From contig NC_092640.1 in the NCBI RefSeq assembly GCF_039555335.1, forward strand, positions 41,088,295-41,152,294: 64,000 bases of DNA, in the 5' to 3' direction. Positions 55,935-64,000 of the stretch are shown in pieces (the first letter of the stretch is position 1; every line of letters begins with the position of its first letter). The notes beneath the pieces are model-generated. The model ran no database searches and had not been told where the DNA came from. It saw only the letters and a program-made list of their open reading frames with translations. A program made the position numbers and the translations under genes. Origin of the DNA: Amphiura filiformis. Lineage: Eukaryota; Echinodermata; Ophiuroidea; Amphilepidida; Amphiuridae.

Positions 55935-57465
55935 TCTCGGGATTGTCCCGGATTTAGGTGATCGCTGATACATCATGCTCATGGAGCATTCTAATTTATA
56001 TCATTGTACATACAACATAAACATGCTCCAGGAGCAGATTTGATATAATGTGTTAAACTATATATATACTTATGTGAAAGTAAAGCAGTGACTGTATTTC
56101 AAATATCAGACATTGATAATGATGCTTCTGGAGCATTCTCATTCACATCGTCGTACAGACAACATGCTCCCGGGGCAGTTCTGATATAATTTGTTGAACT
56201 ATAGGGGAGAGCGGGGAGTGTTCGCCCTAGGGGCAGGTTCGCCCACCCCTTGTTTCTCAGCACTACGGCTATCGGGGATTTGGTGATGGCAAAATTAGGT
56301 GACATAGGTCATTATAAACTTCTCATATTAGCTACGCGACATATAGGGACGTGTTCATCGAACTGCAGCCAAAACAAAAAAATTACACCAAAACGTAATT
56401 TTTTCTTGCATTGATAATGTTGATGTATCATTGATACATAAATACAGATGGTCTTAATGGAAATGTGTATTTGGAACATATGGGATTTGTTAAAGATTTA
56501 ATGCAGTTATAAACTCCTTATTCGATTTGTATTTTGCATGCCCTGAAGAAAATACAAAAATGTGCACAAGGGGCACGTTCGCCCTTTTGAGGATGGGGCA
56601 TGTTCGCCCTATATCTTCCCCGGGCGGACTTACCCCAAACTGCAGGGCGGACCTGCCCCATCAGCGTATTATGCAAAATATTGATAATTATACCATTAAA
56701 CAAGGTAAAACTACTGAAAAGCTGAATTATGTGGTATCAGTATTTAATACTCATACCACCGTTTATGTCCTAATCCATAATCCCCCTGAAGTTGTAAACA
56801 TGATACGTTTAAGCTCACTTTGGACCCCAACATTTTACCCTGACCCGACCCCTGCAACAAATTTAGTGATTCCCAGAAGAGAATGAATGCCCTGTATACT
56901 CTTGCTAAATGTTTGCATTAAATATGTTATTGTTACGCAATGTTAAAACCTTTTTTTTTTTTTTTTGAACTTACCCCCACCATATGGGCGAACCTGCCCC
57001 AATAATGGGCAAGTTCGCCACTTTGCAAAACTTTTTGTTTGCTCTATCCTGTTGTTATTGTCAGGCCTATAGTTCTGGGATTGTGGTCATATATAGCTAA
57101 GACATAGGGCTTTCACATGGGCTAATCAGGTCATCCCTAACCTTAAAATTGACATCGCTAGGCTGGTCAGAAAAAAATAGGGCGAACACTCCCCGCTCTC
57201 CCCTACTTATGGGCAAGTAAAGCAGTGATGTATTTAAAAAAAATAAGACATTGGTATGATGCTCCTGGAGTTTTCTCATTCACATCATTGTACAGACAAC
57301 ATAAACATGTTCCCAGAAGCAGATTTGGTAAAGTGAGTTAAACTATACTATACTTTTGGGCAAGTAAAGCAGTGACTGTATTTCAAAACTCAGACATTGG
57401 TATGATATCTCAAGCTCCTAGTGCATTCTCATTCATATCACTGTACAATAAGACAAACATGCTCC
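55935..57465 (+). repeat. ~140-bp tandem repeat with GCTCCAGGAGC, split by a 1-kb element
   Basis: Units contain ATCATTGTACAGACAACATA, AACATGCTCC, AAGTAAAGCAGTGACTG and TCAGACATTGGTATGATGCT at about 55948, 56100, 57225 and 57370. The 56204-57203 element interrupts the second to third unit. Confidence 0.75.
56204..57203. mobile_element. TA-flanked element with inverted ends GGGGAGAGCGGGGAG, 1000 bp
   Basis: The ends GGGGAGAGCGGGGAGTGTTC and GAACACTCCCCGCTCTCCCC are perfect inverted repeats. TA flanks both sides. The sister repeat units read ACTATACTT..GGGCAAGT uninterrupted, confirming the borders. Internal words GGGGCACGTTCGCCC, GGGGCATGTTCGCCC and GGGCGAACCTGCCCC recur on both strands every 100-350 bases. 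No transposase. Frames at 56518-56886 are not recognisable proteins. Confidence 0.85.
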
Positions 57466-59221
57466 AAACATTTATTCAATTAAGGGACTGTGCTGTGCAA
57501 TATATTTAGGCCCATGTTGAACGTAAGTGTCCTACAAAATTGTACATTTATTGTGATTGTTCTGAGACTGCACTTCAAATTGCGCTGCATCAGGTGAAAT
57601 TAAACCACAACTTTCAAAATGGGTGCACCCAAGGTAAAAAATAAATCAAACATTGAAATTGCATTTGACCATCTCAATTGTAATCTTAAATGACAATATC
57701 CTTCACCTCACTGATCACATTAAATAGAACATTAAAAAAATTATATAAAACATCAGTACCGCAAAAAACAGTGACCGCGAAAGACAATGACCGCGAAAGA
57801 CGGGTGACTGCTAGTTTGATTAAATTCTTATCTGCAATTTGTTAAAAAGCAAGTTTTTTTGTTGGATTAATGCCGATTGTTTTGTCATTTTACATAATTG
57901 TACATAATTGTCAATATTTTTCGTTATGTCAGCTTTAATTTAAGCCACCTGATGACTAAATCATATTTTATCATGGTGAAGTCAAATTGGTCTATTTATG
58001 TGTTCTTTATATGGATATAGGTCCAGATTTTCTCCGTTTCCGTTTCCGCTGTCCTGATTCCTGGTTTCATTTATACTTCGCCTACAATTAACGGAAAAAG
58101 ATATTAAAACACATTTTTCTCATTAGCTAGATAAAACCATTGGTTATTATCATGGAAAATACGAATGTGCTGTTACTTGCAGAAGCTGAGAGTGGAGGTA
58201 GAACTTTTTGAATGTCCCTCGTATTTATTGATTAACTGGGCTACCAAAATGGATCATCGCCAAAATCAGCCCTCAAGATGGCGTCGGACATTCATTTTGT
58301 GCGCTATTTATAAAAATTCTGGAGTGTGTAACCTACATCTTATTAAAACCATTATGCAGAAAACGAACGGTTTTGTTAAACTAAGCCCATGTTGTAAAAT
58401 CTACGTGACACCTTATAAAATAGTGCTGAAGTTGGCCAAATTTCACACACAAATTGAATGGATATCGGTATCGTGTCGACCGTGGCTACAAGACCATGCA
58501 GCACTCAGTTTATAGAGGGTGGGCAAAGGGGGGGGGGCATGCCAACTTCTAAGGGGGGGAATTTTGAAGAAAAAAAGTACTAAAAAGGGCCATGGGGGGG
58601 GGCAGCTGATCCCTTTGCCCTTTCTACGTGACTACGTCACTGTACGAGATCTAAATTTACCCATGATCCTTTGCAGAAGCGTACCCTCCCCCATAAATAA
58701 GCTTCGTAAAGTGACCTAAAATTGAACATCAATCAAAATGAAGGTTTGATTTTCATTGCTATATTTTGATTTCAAAAATATCCACTGGAAATAATACTTA
58801 AAGTTTGCCAAAATAAACGGATATTCTATGGATTTATTGTTGCTGAAAAGTATGATTTTCACCCGGTAATAGTATAGTATAAATAGAGAGTTTTAGACCC
58901 AAGCTGGTAAGAAAAATGGTCCCTGGTTTAATGGGGCTTTTCCGTGCTCTTGCACCCCATTCCTTAAAAACATATTATCCTTAAACATACACAATACATT
59001 ATCGATTTGAACTCGCTGGGCTGCACGTGCTATAGGCCTACTCCTATATTATACTGAGTATATAGGCCTACATGTGGTTCAGTATGCCATTTTTCGAGTT
59101 TTCGTGTATACACGGTCTGGATTTTTGCAAGTTATAGGATAATTCCACGTAGGTCCTCAAAAGTTTCTTCCAGATATTGGAGATTAGATTCGCATAAAGA
59201 CGAAACAGTAATCTTTAGTCT
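57466..59221. other. intergenic, nothing convincing
   Basis: A 20-base direct repeat GTGACCGCGAAAGACAATG occurs near 57770-57800. G-rich runs lie at 58525-58605. The 116-residue frame at 58165-58515 has no recognisable domain, and the DNA around it looks like decayed repeat, so I do not call it a gene. Confidence 0.45.
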
Positions 59222-59889
59222 TTAAGGGCTGGGGTATGAACGTTTGGACAGTATTTATTTTGGGACATTAGAGCACATCAGACATACCGAATTGCATTCT
59301 GAATACGAAGAATGCCATTCTGATATCAAATAATTTTGATTTTTGAAATTCGCAATTTAATACACATTTTATGGCAAATCATTAAAATTGATATTTTTGA
59401 TATTTAACAGTACTTGAAGTAAACTTTAGAAATCTGATGATTTATACTTAAAGTGTATGTAGGTGGGATAAAAAGCCGACGATCAATTGAAAATTGTGAC
59501 CTTTCGTATATTGAAGATATGGATTTTTTCCCAAAACACCAAACAAAAATAAGGTCTTTTGGGGAAAAAATCCATATCTTCAATATAAAAGGTCAAAATT
59601 TTAAATTGACCGTCGGCTTTTCCTCCCTGCTACATACACTTTAAGAATATATCATTAGATTTATGTATTTTACTTCGAGGACTGTTATATATCAAAACTT
59701 TGAAAAATATCAAATTTTCATAATTTGTCATAAAATTTGAATTATTTTGTAATTTTCAAAAATGAAAATTATTTGATATCAGAAAGACATGCTTCGTATT
59801 CAGAATGCAATTCGATAGTTCTGAGGTGTTCTCATGTCCCACAAAAAATACTGTCGAAACGCAATAAACGCTCATTTTAGATCCCTTAA
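59222..59889. mobile_element. TTAA-flanked foldback element, 668 bp
   Basis: Starts TTAAGGGCTGGGGTATGAAC and ends TTTTAGATCCCTTAA. Arms of about 290 bases pair over GACAGTATTT.TTTTGGGACA, ATTGCATTCTGAATACGAAG, TTTGATATTT and TATGGATTTTTTCCC, with the centre near 59545-59550 (CCAAACAAAAATAAGG). No transposase. Confidence 0.85.
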
Positions 59890-60300
59890 TCTTTACATAA
59901 ATTTTTTACCATCAATTGAGCGTTAATTTTGACTAAATTCAGAAAATATTTTGGCGTATATAAAATTAAAATAAAATTCTCTGCCTCCTAAACCACATAA
60001 ATTTTCACGATTGGGTATCATGAATCGTTATATATGATGTGCAGTTAATATTCATATATTCTTTTATACATAGGATGCTTCAGTTTTAACACAAAAATAT
60101 TTCATTGAAACCCCTCCCACTCGGCGATTTCAAAAAGGTAACCACGCTTCCCTAGACACGATTCCCTAGAATGTGCAATAAATTAGCATTAAAATTTAAT
60201 GCAGTGCCAAAGCACCCTTAATCATACCGCCCAGGCCTATATCATACCGCCAAACAAACAAGGACTTTGCTAGAGGGCGCAACATGATTCAACAACGACA
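59890..60300. other. intergenic, nothing recognised
   Basis: No frame with a domain. CATACCGCC occurs twice at 60224-60251. Confidence 0.45.
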
Positions 60301-60672
60301 GATTCGGAAAAAAGAACCTTTTTATAATTCGAATAGAGATCACGGTGACTCATTTCGGAATGATGAACCTGTTTTAGATTTCGGAATGGAGAACCCTTAA
60401 TTCATATTCGGAAAAGAGAACCTCTTTTCATATTCGGAGTAGAGAACACGGTGACTTATTTCGGAATAAAGAACCTTCTTTCGTTTTCGGAATAGAGAAC
60501 CCATTTTTGCATATTCGGAATAGAGAACCTTTTTCATATTCGGAATGGAGAACCTTTTCTGTTTTCGGAATAGAGAACCTTCGTAATAGAGAACCTTTTT
60601 AATTTTCGGAATAGTGAACCTTCGAAATAGCGAACCTTCGGAATACCGAACCTTCGGAGTAGCGAAGTTCGC
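60300..60672. repeat. degenerate ~30-bp repeat TTCGGAATAGAGAACC
   Basis: About 12 units of TTCGGAATAGAGAACCTTTT with variable filler. Units at 60342 and 60452 contain GGTGACTCATTTCGGAAT, which recurs at about 8969 inside the TTAA insertion. The minus-strand frame (LYSE/LFRK-rich) is a repeat artefact. Confidence 0.8.
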
Positions 60673-61706
60673 CCAAAATGCATGTTTGAACCAATTGCTA
60701 TGGTAGTCCAGCATACGGGGGCTTATTACCCCGAGGACTTATACGTGCATCCCCGGGACTCTACCAGACCAGACCAACCTTTTTAATAGGTTCCTTAAAA
60801 GCGGCATCCAATTTAATTAAACAGACTCCCAACACATAAATGGTTTCATTCTACAAGAATATTATTTTAATCTTTATAAGGTTAACATGATTATTATAAT
60901 ACGGGTATTATATAACCTTTTTTCCCATCACCAGGGTGTATCTCAAAAAAATGTTACAATTTTAAATTATTTTTGTCGACTAGAAGAAAATTGGTGGTGT
61001 GCACCACCAGTGCTGACATCATGATGTCGGCACTGGTGGTGTGCGGCACTGGTGGTGTGCAGCATTATGTCGGCACTGGTGGTATGCAGCATCATGTCGG
61101 CCAAGTCAGTTTTTTTTTTCGTGTAATTTACAGTTTTTGTTTGAAGTGACGGTGTACTGAACTGTGTATGCCAAGTTTCTCTGATACAATTAATACACAT
61201 TGAGATGGATGTAAATGCTTAAAAACTTACGCCGTTAACTAATTATTTTGTTTTCTACTGATGACATCGGTCTATGAGGTGGGTAAACAAAGAGAGCCTT
61301 GTATTTTTACTATTTTTTTTCATTAGATTAATGGAACATTTTTGAGATACACCATTTACATCCCATAATATGCATACTGTCCGCAATACTAATATTACCA
61401 AAATAGAGGTTTCCTGATTTAAGGCGAGTCGCAGGGGAGCACGACCTAGTGGTGTCCCGAACCCAATATCGAGACAAATAAAGCTGACACACAACAGGAA
61501 CGGTATAATAGACCCCAAGGTTTGATATAAAGGTGTAATTTCCGGACAGGTGCATGCTTGATTTTCTCGGGATGGGTAAACGTTCGTTTTGATATATTAT
61601 TTGCTTTATCTCAAGAATTACAAAGCCTGTGGAAATATAAATGCAATTATTGGACTCCTCGACTTATTTCCTATAATATCAATGTATTGCTAAAACTGAA
61701 GAAAAA
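60673..61706. repeat. gene-free stretch with GGCACTGGTGGTGTGC repeats
   Basis: 60993-61100 holds about five CGGCACTGGTGGTGTGCAGC units, two of them inverted (GTGCACCACCAGTGCTGACA). GGTGTATCTCAAAAAAATGT at about 60936 and its complement near 61334 may be the ends of a decayed TA-type foldback enclosing them. Confidence 0.6.
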
Positions 61707-61970
61707 ATGGCTTATGTCATCCGACTCGTCTTGTTAAAAGATGATGTTTCAATCGAGTCATATCGATTACGCAATGGATGTCAAGATTCTTCCCATTATA
61801 CAGTTAAGATCAAGGATGACAGTGAATCTTCTTATACATGCAGAGAGGGTCTTTTGGTCCAAAGAGTTTATTCGGTTCGATGTTCGATTTCTGGGTGACG
61901 GCAGAAAGTCCCACTGAAGAGAACTACATGGAAAGAAGATACGAGTCTTACAAAGAGTACGAGATTTAAT
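61707..61970 (+). pseudogene. possible terminal exon or gene relic, unassigned
   Basis: A frame from 61707 gives MAYVIRLVLLKDDVSIESY… with five Ser/Cys-rich segments and stops at 61898. An overlapping frame then gives FDFWVTAESPTEENYMERR and ends at a stop just before AATAAA (about 61968-61973). Composition looks more protein-like than the surrounding DNA, and one frameshift would join the two. I do not recognise the family and cannot exclude chance. Confidence 0.22.
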
Positions 61971-62510
61971 AAAAAGACTGAAAATCGTCATCTGAAATTA
62001 TAGGGTATCTGACTACAACGAATGCCACAACAAATTTATACAGCGCTTTAAATGTGACCTCTCCCGATCCCTCAAAGCGCCTTAAAGGGGTCGGTTTATT
62101 GACATCATGAACATGCGTGCACCACTTGTCTACGACATGGTTAAACTAAGTCGTTCCTCGGGAGTCGTTCTTTTTGCGATAATCACATGACCTTATCATT
62201 GTAGTTTTAGAATTTCCAGTCTTTTCCAGTCTCGTTATCCCTGGCACTCCTTCCTTCTTCCCCCTGTGAGTTACTTACTTTCTTCCGGCCACCACTTTTT
62301 TCATTTTTAACTGAAAACCTCCATTTTGAGAAATTGCAATATTTACGGTTAGTGTGTCTGGCTAGATAATAATTGTACTACTTTTAAACTTAATGATAAA
62401 ACGTCAAGTGCGTTGTCGCTCCATGCAGCTTAGCTGTCCACCGGGGCTGTCCATGGTTCCACCGTGTCAGGTCATTCATGGCTACCAGCCGTAATAATCG
62501 AAATAATCGC

Positions 62511-62581
<71 letters not shown>

Positions 62582-62587
62582 GAATAA

Positions 62588-62625
<38 letters not shown>

Positions 62626-63170
62626 CAACATTTTCACAGCCTAAAATGTGTAATTTGGTGTTAAAATGCGTATATTACGCAAACATGATTCTTATATTTA
62701 GCATTTTAATAAAATGCGCACATGCTGCATTTTATATATTCAGCATGTGATTCACCATGTGATTATTTTGCGAACATTTCCAATCCCGATTCACACGATA
62801 TGAAAGGTCTTTAGGCAATATGACGTCATGTTTCCGTGGTATGTATAAAACAATAATTATTTGAAACCATAGAATATGGAAACTGTTATTTTTATTAGTT
62901 AAAAATCGAAGTGAAGTATGCGGCTGGCTGGGGTGGCTACGGGGCTGTTATTAAAACGTTTTTAATACAGTTTTTCATGAGAAAAAAATCCATAATTTTT
63001 GCTCTTTTATAACAAAATTATCAAGCAAAAATAAATGCATCAACCCCCACAAAAAGACTAAATCCGTCCGAATGTATTGCGTGTAGTACGCGGAGTGCGC
63101 TTACATAATCAATGCATGGTTCGCATTTTTCTAACGATTGCTCTGGTTGGTTCCGGCTATCTATATAAAG
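61971..63170. repeat. intergenic with (ATA)n microsatellite at 62511-62624
   Basis: About 36 AAT/ATA triplets interrupted by AAGAAT. A short segment near 62905-62945 (GCGGCTGGCTGGGGTGGCTA, CGGGGC) matches the interior of the 29.1-30.3 kb foldback at about 29415. No gene. Confidence 0.75.
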
Positions 63171-63426
63171 ACCTGAGCGCAAGAAGGCCGTAAGTCCACT
63201 TGGCCCCTCAACATGTATACACTAAAGTTACGTATAGTTTCGTATAGGTATAATAGGTTGGTAATGTTTATACATGTTCAGTTGCCAAAACAAATCTTTC
63301 ACAACCTTTCATGATGTTCACCCTGGAACATGTATTAAACATTATAAAGCCTTAAGAAACTATACGGAACTTTAGTGTATACATGTTGAGGGGCCAAGTG
63401 GACTTACGGTCTTCTTGCGCTCAGGT
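63171..63426. repeat. long hairpin, 71-base arms, beside the SRCR exon
   Basis: Arms 63171-63241 and 63356-63426 are complementary with about two mismatches (ACCTGAGCGCAAGAAG, CCGTAAGTCCACTTGGCCCC, TCAACATGTATACACTAAAG), with a 114-base loop. It starts 33 bases past the SRCR exon donor on the transcript, so the intron RNA would carry this hairpin. Confidence 0.9.
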
Positions 63427-63464
63427 TTCATATGAAGGCCTAATTGATTAGGCCTAGTACTTAC

Positions 63465-63806
63465 ACCGTTGCGCAAACCACCCTGCTACGGAATTACAGT
63501 TGTCCGTTGTTCCATCATGACTGCATTCATCCAAACCATTTTCCGTACCTGTGCACTGTACATTTGACATCCAAGCGTTAGTTGATTGAGGTACTGCCTC
63601 CACATATTCCCACACATCAATCATCATGATCGTACCACCAAATTGCAGTTGACGACAAACTACATCTGCATCATTTTCATCCCAGTTGTTACCACACACT
63701 GGACCCCAAACTCCGTTGTTTTGTACTTCCACTTCGCCCGTAGTTTCCTCAACAGTAGGCCAATCTTCATATTCATATTCCATAAAGGAAACATCAACAA
63801 GGCGGA
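63465..63806 (-). CDS. SRCR-domain exon (scavenger receptor cysteine-rich), partial gene
   Basis: A 342-base exon with acceptor CCTCTTTCAG and donor T|GTAAGT, phase 1 on both sides. It encodes one SRCR domain: RLVDVSFMEYEYEDW, GEVEVQNNGVWGPVCGNNWD, DADVVCRQLQFGG, NAWMSNVQCTGTENGLDECS and NCNSVAGWFAQRC. Six cysteines fit the group A pattern, and a symmetric 1-1 exon is the usual unit of multi-SRCR proteins. Such receptors bind microbial or modified ligands at the cell surface or in secretions, and the family is strongly expanded in echinoderms. The remainder of the gene is not in view: upstream exons would be beyond 64000, and no downstream exon was recognised between the hairpin and 62 kb. 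The domain is clear; the whole protein is unknown. Confidence 0.9.
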
Positions 63807-63962
63807 CTGAAAGAGGTGCAAAATAAGACTTGTAAGGTTTCTTTTAAATGTATGGCTCAGAGGTACTAGTCTGAGAACCATACTAGCCACCCGTATCCAC
63901 CTGCTATGAAGAAATGACACCCAGAATGGCACCCTAATTTTTTGAATACTTGGCCACACGCT

Positions 63963-64000
63963 ATTAAAAGGGCATTTCGAGATCCATGCACAGCCTCATC
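63963..64000. mobile_element. truncated copy of the 28.5-kb TTAA MITE
   Basis: TTAAAAGGGCATTTCGAGAT then CCATGCACAGCCTCATC matches the reversed right end of the 28552-28896 element (TTAAAGGGGCATTTCGTGAT then CCACAGCCTCATCC). It is cut by the window edge and lies in the intron upstream of the SRCR exon. Confidence 0.75.

Noticed and set aside
58165-58515. 116-residue open frame as a possible gene
   Set aside because: No recognisable domain, no splice or poly(A) support, and AT-rich surroundings like decayed repeats.
63660-63959. Minus-strand frame overlapping the SRCR exon in another phase
   Set aside because: The SRCR reading uses a good acceptor and gives a six-cysteine domain. This frame is intron plus out-of-frame exon.

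Overview
This is nuclear DNA from a multicellular animal, most likely a marine invertebrate deuterostome (echinoderm or hemichordate type); the taxon is inferred, not shown. The evidence is three spliced metazoan genes with GT-AG introns, three kinds of APE/RT-type LINE (one with a 2A-like NPGP motif), Helitron, hAT, TTAA-type and TA-type non-autonomous DNA elements, many microsatellites, AT-rich intergenic DNA and a very frequent TAGGCCTA-like palindrome. There is nothing prokaryotic: no operons and no ribosome-binding sites.

Genes. (1) 13450-19793, minus strand: a six-exon patatin-like phospholipase (PNPLA2/3-like) of 316 residues. I assembled it by hand from splice sites, and every exon is in phase 0. 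(2) 21309-24303, plus strand: a four-exon protein-kinase-like gene with an HGDLHNNN catalytic loop and one frameshift between the DLG and APE motifs. (3) 63465-63806, minus strand: a phase 1-1 exon for one SRCR domain of a gene that leaves the window. The three genes have no visible functional link.

Layout. 0-12 kb: arrays of a 34-bp minisatellite, a GACTCG-rich satellite, a 5'-truncated RTE-like LINE (5651-6685) and a CR1/L2-group LINE (about 9875-11597). 12-20 kb: the PNPLA gene, whose introns hold MITEs and a roughly 1-kb repeat rich in TGACCTTTGACC. 20-24.3 kb: the kinase. 24.7-26.05 kb: a 42-bp minisatellite whose orientation flips. 27-31 kb: tetranucleotide arrays, a TTAA foldback, and a large foldback enclosing an interstitial (CCCTAA)n tract. 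31.5-38.4 kb: a minus-strand LINE with endonuclease, RT and a 2A-like motif, broken by at least three insertions. 38.9-39.7 kb: a TA-flanked foldback. 40.8-44.3 kb: four non-autonomous Helitrons as two head-to-tail pairs pointing in opposite directions. 46.9-49.0 kb: a 30-bp minisatellite in which nearly every unit carries TGACGTCA and ATGAATATTCAT, split by a hAT MITE with an 8-bp target duplication. 49-51 kb: GGTCA-rich repeats. 53-60 kb: a run of long foldback elements (TA- or TTAA-flanked), one of them inside a GCTCCAGGAGC-bearing tandem repeat. 60-63.4 kb: small tandem repeats and a hairpin beside the SRCR exon.

The window is a gene-poor, repeat-dense region where nested insertions can be ordered in time because several empty sites are present in the same sequence.
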